A stretch of 64,000 nucleotides of DNA. Origin: Bacillus chungangensis. Its GTDB lineage: Bacteria > Bacillota > Bacilli > Bacillales > Bacillaceae_C. How positions within the stretch are numbered: position 1 is the stretch's first letter; every line of letters starts with the position of its first letter. Under the pieces are notes generated by a model, which did no database searches, was not told where the DNA came from, and was given only the letters and a program-made list of their open reading frames with translations. Both the position numbers and the translations under genes were made by a program. Shown one piece after another: positions 39,325 to 48,671 of this stretch. The stretch spans positions 124,001-188,000 of the forward strand of contig NZ_JAUSTT010000006.1 in assembly GCF_030812995.1 (NCBI RefSeq), written 5' to 3'.

Positions 39325-39840
39325 ATGATAGCAAAATGTTTGCCCTCTTTTTTTACGATTGGAAATCTATTTGCAGGGATTGTCTCCATTCTTTTTATTT
39401 ATAATGGCAAAATGAGACAAGCAGTCCTACTCATCATATTGGCAATGGTAATGGATAGTGTAGATGGTTATGCAGCAAGAAGGTTGAATGCAGAAAGTGA
39501 GTTTGGAAAAGTATTAGACTCACTATCCGATCTCGTCTCTTTTGGCATAGCGCCAGCGTTTCTTATGTATGTAACGATCATTCATGAACTGCATACGGCA
39601 GGAATCCTGTTAACTGCTCTTTTTCCAGTGTGTGGAGCATTGCGTCTGGCACGTTTTCATACACAGGAAAGTGCGCCTAATACCTTTATTGGAATGCCTA
39701 TCCCAGCAGCAGGATGCATATTAGCCATAGTTGCTCTCTTTACGCCTATGATACATAAATGGGAACCGATTCTTTTTATTCTCCTCCTCTCTTATCTCAT
39801 GATAAGCAAACTTACTTTTGTCAAATTAATTAAGGAATAG
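39325..39840 (+). CDS. pssA: CDP-diacylglycerol-serine O-phosphatidyltransferase
   Basis: A 171-residue integral membrane enzyme making phosphatidylserine from CDP-diacylglycerol and serine, the precursor of phosphatidylethanolamine. The CDP-alcohol phosphotransferase motif is complete: DSVDGYAARRLNAESEFGKVLDSLSD fits D-x2-DG-x2-AR-x8-G-x3-D-x3-D (shown in two overlapping parts: DSVDGYAAR and GKVLDSLSD). About five to six membrane helices. GGAGG 10 nt before the ATG. psd, its usual partner, is not adjacent. Confidence 0.94.
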   Translation: MIAKCLPSFFTIGNLFAGIVSILFIYNGKMRQAVLLIILAMVMDSVDGYAARRLNAESEFGKVLDSLSDLVSFGIAPAFLMYVTIIHELHTAGILLTALFPVCGALRLARFHTQESAPNTFIGMPIPAAGCILAIVALFTPMIHKWEPILFILLLSYLMISKLTFVKLIKE

Positions 39841-39859
39841 ATGAGGATGGGAAATTCTC

Positions 39860-39887
39860 GCCAGGTGGGAACATAGCTCCACCTGGC
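39860..39887. terminator. Hairpin between pssA and the VOC gene
   Basis: GCCAGGTGG / CCACCTGGC, 9-bp GC-rich stem between convergent genes; no clear T tract. Confidence 0.5.
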
Positions 39888-39917
39888 AATACTCATGTAA
39901 CAAGGCTTACATATGCT

Positions 39918-40604
39918 CTAACTTTTCTCAAATACAGTCTCTATGCTAATACGTCCGTTATCATCCAATGCTATTTCGAACTTATCATCAACGATCACTT
40001 GAAGAGGAAACGGTTTTGATATAAGATCGGAAAAAATCCAGCGTCTTCTTAGGGGCGCTACAATCAAATAAACCCCGTTTTTCCCCATAAAGTTCAACTG
40101 TTTATCCACTATTTCTTCATTATTTATAACCGGTATCCCATGACGAACTAGCTCCTCTGCGGTGTCAACAACATGTTCAGTCGGGATGCCGATTTCACTT
40201 ATTCCTAGACAAGCTTCAGCGGTATAAGCAGCAAAACGATCATTTTGCAAATCGTGGCGTGCGATAAATTCCATGATGTTCCCAGCTGGATCTAAAAAAT
40301 AAAGAGAATGAGCTTGTAATTCCTGAAAAAAAACTTCGTCTTCTCCATCTTCCACTTGTAATGAAACATATTGTTTTATCCATTTCTTCGCTTCTTGGAA
40401 CTGATTTTGGGGAATATTGATTGCCACATGATAGTAAGGATCTCCATAAGCTAAAGTTTGTTCAAAGATAAGCTTGCTCTCACCAATTGGTATCATAAGC
40501 TGCTTATCTCCTATTTCCTTGCATGAAAAACCTAATAATTCACCATAAAACTCTTTTAAAGCTTCCAGCCGTTTTGTCTTTAATCTTAATTCTTTGATGA
40601 TCAT
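39918..40604 (-). CDS. VOC-superfamily (glyoxalase/dioxygenase-fold) protein
   Basis: A 228-residue protein with paired beta-alpha-beta-beta-beta modules of the vicinal oxygen chelate fold: LRLKTKRLEALKEFYGELLG, PYYHVAINIP, LYFLDPAGNIMEFIAR, then a second weaker module ISEIGIPTEHV. Metal ligands are plausible at His in YHVAINI and Glu in MEFIAR. Could be a glyoxalase-like detoxifying enzyme; substrate unknown. ATG 8 nt after GAGGAGTG is chosen over one that lies 2 nt after it. Confidence 0.82.
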   Translation of the reverse strand: MIIKELRLKTKRLEALKEFYGELLGFSCKEIGDKQLMIPIGESKLIFEQTLAYGDPYYHVAINIPQNQFQEAKKWIKQYVSLQVEDGEDEVFFQELQAHSLYFLDPAGNIMEFIARHDLQNDRFAAYTAEACLGISEIGIPTEHVVDTAEELVRHGIPVINNEEIVDKQLNFMGKNGVYLIVAPLRRRWIFSDLISKPFPLQVIVDDKFEIALDDNGRISIETVFEKS

Positions 40605-41262
40605 ATTCATCACTCCTCGTAATGATGTTATTTCTTTCATTTTAAAAAAGTCGAAAGTAGATAACATTAGACAAAAGGCTGAATCACCATCATTCTTTAG
40701 ATTCGGATACAAATCAGTTTATTGAATAAGGGCAACATGATCGATCGTTAAAATTCTTATCGCAAGTCCGTTTACAATACTTGGCGATGACACGGGAGAA
40801 GTTCTAACCAGCAGCTTATTAACAATTGAAAAATAGAAGATAAAAGTGATAAAAATGGAGTTTGATTAAAACTTCAGTAGTAAATGAATGGAGAGAAATA
40901 TATAAGACAAAAACACTAATGATCATAAACTTTTCTTGATCAGGAGATCATGCAAGTATGCAGTAAAAAGTATTGAAGCATAGAAGTTCAATACCAAATT
41001 ACTGCTAGCTTCCTTCAAAATGTTAGTAATTTTTGGCCGGTGAAATAAATACCATTTGCAAGATCGCTAATTTTCGTTTTAACTTCTTTTAACAATCAGG
41101 ATACTTACATATTTTGTATTACGAACTCATTCGAAACGTTTTTTACTTGGTGCTTCAGTTTTTTTCTTCATACAGATAGCAATTATAAAATTGACCCTAT
41201 TATAAATTATATTACCAATAATAACATATAAAGGATTACCTTTATTAAGAATAAAAGCAAAT
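40605..41262. other. Gene-free region
   Basis: About 650 bp of AT-rich sequence. No convincing coding segment, repeat copy or structured RNA was recognised on either strand. Confidence 0.45.
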
Positions 41263-41526
41263 ATGGGACTCCATTTTGTTGTATGGTCACTAAGAAACTA
41301 CCAAAAAAATCCTAAAGGGCTGATTAATTTGATTATTTTTTTAGAAAACATAAAGGATTTATCCTTTTTGTTAATATTTATTTCTTGCTTTGTTTATCGT
41401 AGGCAACTCAAACTAGCTAGGTGGGAAAGAAAACTTTCTAAAAGTGAAATGATAATATATATAATCACTTCGATTGCACTTCCTGTTTACGCAGTTGCTT
41501 ATCTTACTCTTCTTTTGGGAACGTAG
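41263..41526 (+). CDS. Small predicted membrane protein, uncertain
   Basis: An 87-residue reading frame with two hydrophobic segments (LSFLLIFISCFVY and IIYIITSIALPVYAVAYLTLL) separated by a basic loop RRQLKLARWERKLSKSE. No good ribosome site precedes the ATG and I recognise no family. It may be a genuine small membrane protein or the tail of a decayed larger one. Confidence 0.4.
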   Translation: MGLHFVVWSLRNYQKNPKGLINLIIFLENIKDLSFLLIFISCFVYRRQLKLARWERKLSKSEMIIYIITSIALPVYAVAYLTLLLGT

Positions 41527-41772
41527 AATACATCTCTCTACGTAATATTAGAGCGACTTAAAGTACAAGAAAAACATGTAAATGCTTGTGGTTTCATTTA
41601 ATTGATATACGTTTTACCAAAAATATCCTATCTTTCTATGATATATTAATTGAAATAAGCTTTTGGAAGTGTTTATTATGTCTATTACGGATTCGAGAAG
41701 ATTTAGAGAAATAACGAATAATTGTTATAAACTGTAAAGGAAAATTTATTTATTTTTAATGGGGTGAAAATA

Positions 41773-41882
41773 ATGATTTATAGTAAAACAGAAAAAACAA
41801 AGGTACTCTAAAAGATTATGTTTATAAAAACGACTCTTTTGAAGATCTTGTTTGCTATGGTATTATTAATCCAATGAAATAA
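41773..41882 (+). pseudogene. Short gene with a frameshift in an A-run
   Basis: GGGGTG precedes an ATG encoding MIYSKTEKTKVL and stop; one base shift in the AAAAAACAAA run restores KGTLKDYVYKNDSFEDLVCYGIINPMK before a TAA. A strong terminator follows at once. Either a small gene (about 36 residues) broken by slippage, or a sequencing-sensitive homopolymer. Family not recognised. Confidence 0.4.
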
Positions 41883-41911
41883 GTTGTGCTGACAGGGACT
41901 TTAGCTTCATA

Positions 41912-41950
41912 AATAAAGGAACCTCCTCGAGACGAGGTTCCTTTATTTTT
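41912..41950 (+). terminator. Strong intrinsic terminator
   Basis: AATAAAGGAACCTC / GAGGTTCCTTTATT with loop CTCGAGAC and following T-run. Its strength shows that the short upstream unit was, or is, transcribed. Confidence 0.9.
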
Positions 41951-42189
41951 ATTCTAGAAATCAAAATATTTAAACTTAGCGAAAAAATAAATTGTATTTA
42001 ATAAGCGCTTTTATAACTCGTTAGGCTTTTTGCAATTATTATATTTTATCGAAGGCTCCTTTTCTAAAAAATTGTTCCTTATAATAGGAAACTGTTACTC
42101 TATCTATTGATTCGACATAAACGAAAAGACAGGATAATTTGATAACATTGTCGAATATTGTATAACCAAATGAAGAATAAGGAGATCAG

Positions 42190-42612
42190 ATGATCATGCA
42201 AGGGTATAATGTTCTGATGATATACAGTAAAGATATGGATCGGTTGCTAATGTGCAAACGATTAAAGAACCCTTATAAAGGATTAAGCAATCTGGTTGGC
42301 GGAAAAATCGAAAGTGGAGAAACTGGGATTGAAGCTGCTTACAGAGAACTATTTGAAGAAACAAACATTTCAAGAGAAAATGTTACTTTGTATCATCTAA
42401 TGGATTTTAAATACTATATGCAGCATTGCTATGTTGAAGTTTATGTCGGCAAATTGAAGTGTAATGTCGCCATTTCAGGGGATGAAAATGAATTATATTG
42501 GTCTGATTTAAATCAAGATTTTTTTGATATGACCCTATTTGCAGGTGAAGGTAATATTGGGCATATGATTGAACAAGTGAAGATGAGCAAAAGTATATTT
42601 CTAACTGATTAA
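42190..42612 (+). CDS. Nudix hydrolase
   Basis: A 140-residue protein with a full Nudix box: GGKIESGETGIEAAYRELFEET (here listed in parts: GGKIESGETG, AAYRELFEETN), matching G-x5-E-x7-REUxEExGU apart from the last Gly, which is Asn. Such enzymes hydrolyse nucleoside diphosphates linked to other groups, often oxidised dNTPs in MutT-like members; the substrate cannot be assigned. AAGGAG lies 5 nt before the first ATG; a second ATG two codons on is equally possible. Confidence 0.88.
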   Translation: MIMQGYNVLMIYSKDMDRLLMCKRLKNPYKGLSNLVGGKIESGETGIEAAYRELFEETNISRENVTLYHLMDFKYYMQHCYVEVYVGKLKCNVAISGDENELYWSDLNQDFFDMTLFAGEGNIGHMIEQVKMSKSIFLTD

Positions 42613-42642
42613 ATACTTTCCTTATTAAGGATGGACCAATAG

Positions 42643-42685
42643 TTCAATATAAAACCGCCTTTTCTACAGGGCGGTTTTATATTGA
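42643..42685 (+). terminator. Terminator of the Nudix gene
   Basis: TTCAATATAAAACCGCC / GGCGGTTTTATATTGAA, 17-bp stem with internal T-run after GGCGG. Confidence 0.9.
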
Positions 42686-42726
42686 ATAGAATCATATTTT
42701 TATGTTTTCCTACTCCTCATATAATT

Positions 42727-42755
42727 TTGACAGTACAAAACGTTTATGTTATGCT
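42727..42755 (+). promoter_or_regulatory. Sigma-A promoter of fosB
   Basis: TTGACA, 17-nt spacer, TATGCT, about 25 bp before the TTG start. A sigma-W type promoter (TGAAAC-N16-CGTA), used for B. subtilis fosB, was not found. Confidence 0.65.
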
Positions 42756-42779
42756 CTCATCAAAAAGGCGTGATAACGG

Positions 42780-43202
42780 TTGAAAATAAACGGAATAAAC
42801 CATTTGCTTTTTTCAGTGTCCGATTTAGATAAATCAATATCATTTTATCAGCAAGTTTTTGGTGCAAAACTGCTAGTGAAAGGAAATAAGACGGCATATT
42901 TTGATCTTAACGGCCTTTGGATTGCCTTAAACGTAGAAAAAGACATTCCTAGAAATGAGATACATCAATCTTACACGCATATTGCTTTTACCATTGAAGG
43001 GGAGCATTTTGATGAAGTGTATCATACATTAAAGGCGTTAGATGTGCACATTTTATCAGGACGTCCTCGTGATGAACGCGATAAAAAATCAATTTATTTT
43101 ACCGATCCAGATGGCCATAAATTTGAGTTTCATACCGGTACACTGCAAGATCGTTTGCATTATTATAAACAAGACAAAATGCATATGACTTTCTATGATT
43201 AA
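42780..43202 (+). CDS. fosB: Metallothiol transferase FosB (fosfomycin resistance)
   Basis: A 140-residue glyoxalase-fold enzyme that opens the epoxide of fosfomycin by adding bacillithiol or cysteine, using a divalent metal. Metal ligands are at His8 in GINHLLFSV, His in SYTHIAFTI (near 66) and Glu in [10 protein letters not shown] (near 115). [26 protein letters not shown] (here split: [25 protein letters not shown]) is the FosB signature. Length matches the family. Start is TTG. Points to a bacillithiol-producing host. Confidence 0.94.
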   Translation: MKINGINHLLFSVSDLDKSISFYQQVFGAKLLVKGNKTAYFDLNGLWIALNVEKDIPRNEIHQSYTHIAFTIEGEHFDEVYHTLKALDVHILSGRPRDERDKKSIYFTDPDGHKFEFHTGTLQDRLHYYKQDKMHMTFYD

Positions 43203-43599
43203 TTCGGCCAACACGAGATCTTCTTGCTAGCTAGTTGAAGTCCTACCGACTTATAGCTCCTAGATACAGAGCATACTTTCAGCTACATTTCTTCTATAGC
43301 CTAGACTATTCTACGATTGTTGAATATGTAGGCTAGGTTTCTCAGAGCTTCCGTAATCGAAGAGGGCTTTGCCTGGTCTTCAAAAATTAACAGATGATGA
43401 ACTTTGTCGAGTGGGAATCGTTCTCTTAGTCATTGTGATGGCGCCTATTTTGTTGAAAGAAAAACTACTTTCACTTAAAAAAGTGATAGTGATATTTATC
43501 TGTAGATAGCAATACGAACTTCATATCTTAAAGGTCGCTTTAAAAAGCGCCCTTCAATATATAATATTATGGTAAGTCAACAATTCAATCACTTGCAAA
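43203..43599 (+). other. Non-coding region with a possible transporter relic
   Basis: At about 43400-43505 the plus strand reads LLVIVMAPILLKEKLLSLKKVIVIFI, which resembles the end helices of an EamA/DMT transporter but has no start or context (sequence given in two joined parts LLVIVMAPILLKEK and LLSLKKVIVIFI). A weak hairpin AAGG-CGCTTT/AAAGCG-CCTT (about 43531-43555) could terminate the CYP102A gene on the minus strand. Confidence 0.3.
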
Positions 43600-46500
43600 T
43601 TATTCATCCATAGAAACAAGCTTTCCCCCTGCCCAAACATCTTTGACGTATCGTCCTTCGACCTCGAGACGATCCAGCCATGTTTTGGCTTCTGCTTCAC
43701 TAACACCATAAACAGCTTGATAAGATCTTTGCAAGGTTGCCTCTACATCTGGAGCCATCTTACTTCCGTCTCCACACACATAGAATCGTCCCCCCTTGTC
43801 CAGGATTCGAATTAATTCTTGCTCCTGTTGATGCATCAGATGTTGAACATAAGTCTTCGAGTGACCTTTTCGTGAGTACGCTTTGTATACGGTTGCAATC
43901 CCCTCTTGTTGAAACTGTTCTAGTTCCGCACGGTAGATATCATCCGCTTCGTTGCGGCAGCCGAAATAGAGGTGTGCGGTGCCAAGTTGAACGCCTTCAC
44001 GCTTAAGTTCCCGGCGTGCCTGGAGAAACCCGCGGAACGGCGCGATCCCCACTCCCGGTCCTACCATAATAATTGGAGTTCCCGGATCTTCAGGAAGCTG
44101 GAAACCAGACTCTGGCGTACGAATAAACATCACGATGGAATCTCCCGGTTGTATGTCAGCAAGATAGTTGGAAGCAACTCCCCTGTATTCATTTAGGCCG
44201 CTCCATGCAGGTGCGCGCACCACGCTAACTGTAACGCTCACCTGTTTCGGCTGTAATCGTGGAGAACTAGAAATCGAATAGTATCGAACTTTAAGAGGCG
44301 GTAAAAGCTCCAAAAAGCGTTCGAATGATAGTTCGCAGGCCTCGTATTTTTCTAACAAATCAAGCATCGAAATTCGTTTCTGAAGGATATTCAACTTGTA
44401 TGCTGTTTCCTCCAGCAAAGCTGTAAGCTCCTGCTGATGGGGAGGGCATTCGGTCAATGCTGCAAGCTCCCGTATCTGTGCTCGAGTTGCGACCCCCTGC
44501 AATTCCACGCTGCGGCTCAGCAGATCGTATAGCTTTACGGGACGATCCAGCGGCAGATGGGCTGTACTCAGGCGAGACGCTTTTAAAATGACTTGGTCGT
44601 TGCTATTCAATTCAAATCGTTTCAAGACACGTTCAACGAGCTCCTTCCGATTTAGAGGAAAAACCCCTAAATGATCCCCCTCTCGATACGATATGCCTTC
44701 CGGAAGTTTCACTTCTATATGGCGCGTACTGCGCCCGCTCCCTTCTTGTTGAAGCTCGCGGTTGTCAAGCACCTTGGCATAAAGAGCATCGTACGTTTCG
44801 GCAAGTGGCGTTTCGCTCGCACTACTGACATAGTGCATGGACAGAGCAGGGCTTTTTGATGTTGTCTTCTCACTGAGGCTCAGTCCTAATGCGTCCATGA
44901 CCGTAGGCCATAGCTGCTCCTGCCAGGTCTCCACCTCTGTCTCGAAATCACCGCTGACATCCCCCTCGCCAAGCGTAAATAATCTCTGGGCTCCTTTGGC
45001 TGTCAACTGCTCATCAATCCATTTTGGAACACTCTGATACGTACTGGCCCAGTTGCGATCGCCGCAGCCAAAGACACAATAACGAATACCTTCTAATTCA
45101 CCTGGCTTTATTTCATGCAGCCACTGAACGAAAGCGCGTGCATTATTTGGCGGTGTGCCATTATAGGACGCCGTGACAATATAAATAACGCCCTCTGCAG
45201 GCAAGTTGCCTGCATAATCATTCAGTGGCGCTACCTTGCTTCGGAAGCCTTGGAAACGTGCTGTATCTGCCAGCTCGCGAGCAATCCCTTCCGCCGTTCC
45301 AAGATCGGATCCGTAAAGCACCAGCAAAGGGGTATCATGACGTTCCACCAGATTCAATGCGTCTCGCTCAACCGCTTTGTTCTCCTCTGTTTGCGTTTTC
45401 CTCCCGTTTCCTGACGTGAAGAAATAGCCTTTCTGCATATTGCGAGGACGGATTTGCATGGTGAATCCATCTGGCTTTAACGTAAGCGTTTCCATTATTT
45501 TCAGTTTATAATTCGTATGATCAATGATTTCAAAATTTTTCAGAATCAGTCCCAACATCAGTGTTGCCTCTTGAAGAGCAAACTGCTGGCCAATACATGC
45601 TCGTTGACCGATTCCAAATGGTTTATAAGCATCATGGGGGATTAGACTCGGATTTTCAAATCTTTCCGGCTTGAATTCTTCAGCATCCTCTCCCCACGCA
45701 GACACATCTCGATGCAACTGTGGAATCAACACTACGATTCGTTCCCCTTTTTTCAATGCGTATTTCCCTGCTACCGTGGTATCCTCTTTCACTTGTAAAT
45801 TGAAAGCCGGCGCAGTAGGCCACAGACGCAGCGCCTCATCAAGAATCATCCGAATATATTTCAAGTTTTTGACCTGAGCATAAGATGGAACCGAATCCGT
45901 TAGAACACGATCCACTTCCTCATACCCCTTTTGAAGCTTATCGCGGTTGTTCAAAAGAAAATACAGTGCAAAAGATAGTAATCCACTCGTTGTCTCGTGT
46001 CCGGCAATCAGAAACGTAATGATCTGATAACGAATATTTGCAACATCCAACGCTTCTCCCGTCTCCGGGTCTTTTCCTTTCAACATATGGGCTAACAAGT
46101 CAGACCCCTCCTGATGATCATGGGCCTTGCGGTCAGCGATAATTTTATCTACCATTGAAAACATAAATTCTATATCTTCTTTAAACTGGCGCCGAGACTT
46201 AACCATAATGATATCTTGAATTCCAATCCGCTGGGCTTGGCTCATTGCTTCACTCAAAGCTCGAACCATACTGGCGACGAATGGATGTGAATCTTCGCGG
46301 TAAAAACTATTAAATCGATAATTGAAACCGCATAACCCAATCGTATCTAATGCCAGCCGCGTCATGTCTTCCGGCACGTCTACACATTCATCAGGATTCA
46401 GACGCGACCACTTTTGAATAAGCTGCATCGCCAAATCCAACATCATATCAAAATATCCACGCATCGCCGTTCGGCTAAAGCTCGGGAGTAAAATATTGTG

Positions 46501-46800
46501 GGCTTTCCTCCAATTCATCTCTTCTGTTTCGGACGTGAACAAGCCATCCCCTAAAAAGGCTCGGACCTTTTCTAATATTGTTTTATCAACGACTTTGTCA
46601 AAACGTGATGAGTCGCTAAGCTCTTTTACCAATTCATATCCCGAAACAATCAACAAATCTCCAAAAGGCAATTTCATGCGGAAAATATCACCTAATTCAT
46701 TTGCGAGTTTAATAAACGATTGGACAGGTTTTTCCGTATTTATGTGGGGTATGTTTCCAAGCGGGCCATACGTTTTAGGCTGTGGAATTGCAATAGTCAT
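43600..46800 (-). CDS. CYP102A-type self-sufficient fatty-acid hydroxylase (copy 2)
   Basis: A 1066-residue P450-diflavin reductase fusion of the same type as copy 1. I-helix [12 protein letters not shown] as the ExxR helix, heme loop [15 protein letters not shown] domain [18 protein letters not shown] and [16 protein letters not shown] and NADPH motifs [41 protein letters not shown] and VWAGG. It follows a TetR repressor gene on the same strand with a palindromic operator between, the arrangement of bm3R1-BM3 and yrhI-yrhJ. The gene is visibly GC-richer than copy 1 and the flanks, suggesting separate acquisition. GGAGGAGAAGGAG precedes the ATG. Confidence 0.95.
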   Translation of the reverse strand: MTIAIPQPKTYGPLGNIPHINTEKPVQSFIKLANELGDIFRMKLPFGDLLIVSGYELVKELSDSSRFDKVVDKTILEKVRAFLGDGLFTSETEEMNWRKAHNILLPSFSRTAMRGYFDMMLDLAMQLIQKWSRLNPDECVDVPEDMTRLALDTIGLCGFNYRFNSFYREDSHPFVASMVRALSEAMSQAQRIGIQDIIMVKSRRQFKEDIEFMFSMVDKIIADRKAHDHQEGSDLLAHMLKGKDPETGEALDVANIRYQIITFLIAGHETTSGLLSFALYFLLNNRDKLQKGYEEVDRVLTDSVPSYAQVKNLKYIRMILDEALRLWPTAPAFNLQVKEDTTVAGKYALKKGERIVVLIPQLHRDVSAWGEDAEEFKPERFENPSLIPHDAYKPFGIGQRACIGQQFALQEATLMLGLILKNFEIIDHTNYKLKIMETLTLKPDGFTMQIRPRNMQKGYFFTSGNGRKTQTEENKAVERDALNLVERHDTPLLVLYGSDLGTAEGIARELADTARFQGFRSKVAPLNDYAGNLPAEGVIYIVTASYNGTPPNNARAFVQWLHEIKPGELEGIRYCVFGCGDRNWASTYQSVPKWIDEQLTAKGAQRLFTLGEGDVSGDFETEVETWQEQLWPTVMDALGLSLSEKTTSKSPALSMHYVSSASETPLAETYDALYAKVLDNRELQQEGSGRSTRHIEVKLPEGISYREGDHLGVFPLNRKELVERVLKRFELNSNDQVILKASRLSTAHLPLDRPVKLYDLLSRSVELQGVATRAQIRELAALTECPPHQQELTALLEETAYKLNILQKRISMLDLLEKYEACELSFERFLELLPPLKVRYYSISSSPRLQPKQVSVTVSVVRAPAWSGLNEYRGVASNYLADIQPGDSIVMFIRTPESGFQLPEDPGTPIIMVGPGVGIAPFRGFLQARRELKREGVQLGTAHLYFGCRNEADDIYRAELEQFQQEGIATVYKAYSRKGHSKTYVQHLMHQQEQELIRILDKGGRFYVCGDGSKMAPDVEATLQRSYQAVYGVSEAEAKTWLDRLEVEGRYVKDVWAGGKLVSMDE

Positions 46801-46844
46801 TCTCCTTCTCCTCCTCTTTGTTATCATTATTTCCTATTTTATCT

Positions 46845-46864
46845 AGGAATGAACGTTCATTCCT
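46845..46864. promoter_or_regulatory. Bm3R1-type operator, perfect 20-bp palindrome
   Basis: AGGAATGAACGTTCATTCCT reads the same on both strands and differs from the published B. megaterium Bm3R1 operator core only at the outermost base pair. It lies 45 bp before the CYP102A start, where repressor would block transcription from an internal promoter. Confidence 0.75.
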
Positions 46865-46887
46865 ATTGTGCTTTAAAAACGATCGAG

Positions 46888-47454
46888 TCAATGGACTCTG
46901 ATCGCATTCCAACAACATTCCTCCACGTCTGCAAGAAGTTCGTCTGTTTCCTCCAACACTCCTGATCTAATTGTTTCAAATAGTTTTACAAGCGCGCCAT
47001 AGAAAATAGAAATCAACGCGTTAGGCGGCAATGAGGAAATAATGCCTTGCTGCTGTCCTTGAACTAAAAAATGACGAATAAAATCCATACATGCTTCGAA
47101 CAATTTTAGGCTTTTTTCGTCCAGTAATCGAGGATTTAAGTGCGAGTCAATGAACGAAAACGCTTCCCTGTTCCCTTTTGCAAAGTGGATTGTTTGAAAA
47201 AAAATGTGATGAAATTGCTGGCGTACTGATTCGGATTCTGGAAAACCTTGTGTAATCGTTTGGAAAAATCGCTCTACACATTCCTGAAACAATGAATTTA
47301 ACAGAACCTCTTTATTTTCGAAATATCGATAGATGGTTCCGGCCCCTACTTTCGCAGTGTCCGCTATCATGGGTACGGTTGTCGCATCAAAGCCGCGTTC
47401 TGTAAATAGTTTTAAAGCTGCCAGCAAAATATCTTCTCTCTTATTAGTAGCCAT
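46888..47454 (-). CDS. TetR-family repressor of the Bm3R1/FatR type
   Basis: A 188-residue regulator. N-terminal helix-turn-helix: ILLAALKLFTERGFDATTVPMIADTA, then VGAGTIYRYFENKEVLLNSLF (both shown within length limits as separate parts of the TetR domain). The ligand domain (about 70-185) is helical. By analogy with Bm3R1 and FatR it would repress itself and the downstream CYP102A and release DNA on binding fatty acids or acyl-CoA. ATG at this position is 7 nt after AAGGGTGAG; an in-frame GTG three codons earlier lies inside that site. Confidence 0.9.
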   Translation of the reverse strand: MATNKREDILLAALKLFTERGFDATTVPMIADTAKVGAGTIYRYFENKEVLLNSLFQECVERFFQTITQGFPESESVRQQFHHIFFQTIHFAKGNREAFSFIDSHLNPRLLDEKSLKLFEACMDFIRHFLVQGQQQGIISSLPPNALISIFYGALVKLFETIRSGVLEETDELLADVEECCWNAIRVH

Positions 47455-47471
47455 CAAACTCACCCTTCATG

Positions 47472-47491
47472 CGGAATGAACTTTCATTCCC
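47472..47491. promoter_or_regulatory. Second Bm3R1-type operator upstream of the repressor
   Basis: CGGAATGAACTTTCATTCCC, a near-palindrome (two mismatched pairs) 18 bp before the repressor start, consistent with autorepression. Confidence 0.65.
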
Positions 47492-47829
47492 CTGTATATT
47501 ATACTAATGATTCCCAAAATTCAAGGGTTAAATATATTCCATAAATACCCTTATGATATAGTTTCATCGAAAAAAAGATAGACGATAAAATCAAACGACT
47601 ATGAAAATCTAAGAAAACAAGAGAAATCGAGAGATTTCACTTTGTATATTGAGGGAATTGAATGAAGAAATAACATTGTTTAAATTACCTTTTCATGCTT
47701 AAATAGAATTTGTTTTGTGTTTTGTCTGATCTTTTTATGTTCGTCTATAGAAAGAACATCTAAGCTAAAACAGTTCATTCAATATAACAGATTTCATTAT
47801 GAATAGAAATTAAAAGGAGGTGCTTACAG
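47492..47829. other. Intergenic region
   Basis: AT-rich, no gene seen. Should contain the repressor promoter (minus) and the promoter of the leader-peptide unit (plus); the right end is the AAAAGGAGGTG ribosome site of the 31-residue frame. Confidence 0.4.
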
Positions 47830-47925
47830 ATGAAGAATCACTTAAGATTATCCGGAACAACTTCTTCCACTCATGCAAAGCCTATTATTGGAAAGGCGAT
47901 ACTTTGCATGGGGCGAAACATGTAG
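47830..47925 (+). CDS. 31-residue leader peptide candidate
   Basis: A short frame with a near-ideal AAAAGGAGGTG site about 9 nt before its ATG: MKNHLRLSGTTSSTHAKP then IIGKAILCMGRNM. No membrane or signal features and no family recognised. It lies 79 bp before the CD3324-family gene and its second half overlaps mutually exclusive stems, so a regulatory role is more likely than a free product. Confidence 0.45.
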   Translation: MKNHLRLSGTTSSTHAKPIIGKAILCMGRNM

Positions 47926-47995
47926 TTTTATCGCTGAACAAGCTTTTCTAATATTTTGGCTTTGCACCTTATTTATTTAATATCAAAATAAGGAG
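47873..47995 (+). promoter_or_regulatory. Possible translational attenuator before the CD3324-family gene
   Basis: ATGCAAAG (47873-47880) can pair with CTTTGCAT (47902-47909), or the overlapping GCAAAGCC (47875-47882) with GGCTTTGC (47958-47965). Further on CCTTATTT (47967-47974) pairs with AAATAAGG (47986-47993), which covers most of the AAGGAG site (47990-47995) of the downstream gene. Ribosome position on the leader could decide which stems form. Confidence 0.45.
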
Positions 47996-48004
47996 CGGGC
48001 AAAA

Positions 48005-48277
48005 TTGAAGTATATAAATGCAACCAAAGTTTTACCTGAAAAGCTAATATTGGAAATTCAAAAATATGTTCAAGGGGAAACCCTTTACATTCCTAAGCAG
48101 GAAACCAATTATCAGAAATGGGGAACTACAAGTGGCGGAAGACGGCTACTTGATCGTCGTAATGCCGCTATCAAAGCGTCATTTATCAGCGGCAGCAGTA
48201 TCCAGCAACTGGCTGAGGAATATTACCTCTCAACCGAAACCATTAAAAAAATTGTTTATTCACATAAAAAGTACTAG
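48005..48277 (+). CDS. CD3324-family small DNA-binding-like protein
   Basis: A 90-residue protein: KYINATKVLPEKLILEIQKYVQGETLYIP at the N-terminus, then a basic GRRLLDRRNAAIKASFISG and a helix-turn-helix-like SSIQQLAEEYYLSTETIKKIVY. This matches the CD3324 family of Firmicutes, which resembles the Mor-activator fold; function is not established but DNA binding is likely. TTG start 9 nt after AAGGAG, a site partly buried in a hairpin. Confidence 0.8.
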   Translation: MKYINATKVLPEKLILEIQKYVQGETLYIPKQETNYQKWGTTSGGRRLLDRRNAAIKASFISGSSIQQLAEEYYLSTETIKKIVYSHKKY

Positions 48278-48350
48278 TGCTTGAGTATTTAATTACACTA
48301 ACGGGTAAGGAGCATCAAAATAATCAAACTTTTTTATAAAAGCAAAAGCA

Positions 48351-48393
48351 AGCTATCGTTTTGATCTATCTTTATTTAAAACGACAGCTTTTT
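48351..48393 (+). terminator. Terminator of the CD3324-family unit
   Basis: AGCTATCGTTTT / AAAACGACAGCT (one mismatch), then TTTTT. Confidence 0.7.
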
Positions 48394-48671
48394 ATATGCT
48401 GTAATATCAAGAGTTTAGAGTGATTTTTAATCAAACTTTATTCTAAACCAACAAATACGTCAAATAATGAACTGTCAGAAGAAGTCTGTTGATTATACAT
48501 ATCAATCATCTCCTTTTGAAAAGGAAATTCAATTTTCTGGAAACTACACATGATTATTTTGAAAAATATTGATTAATATGAAGAAAGCTGAGTTTTTATA
48601 GATGTTTTAATCCAATTAGTACTCAGTGTCTATTATCCTGCCTTTTTTCATTTCTCCAAGAAACCAACTAT

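Noticed and set aside
42700-42780. Sigma-W promoter for fosB
   Set aside because: TGAAAC-N16-CGTA is absent; a good sigma-A promoter is present instead.
43737-46965. Several plus-strand frames of 60-116 residues
   Set aside because: Antisense to the GC-richer CYP102A and TetR genes, where stop codons are rarer by composition.
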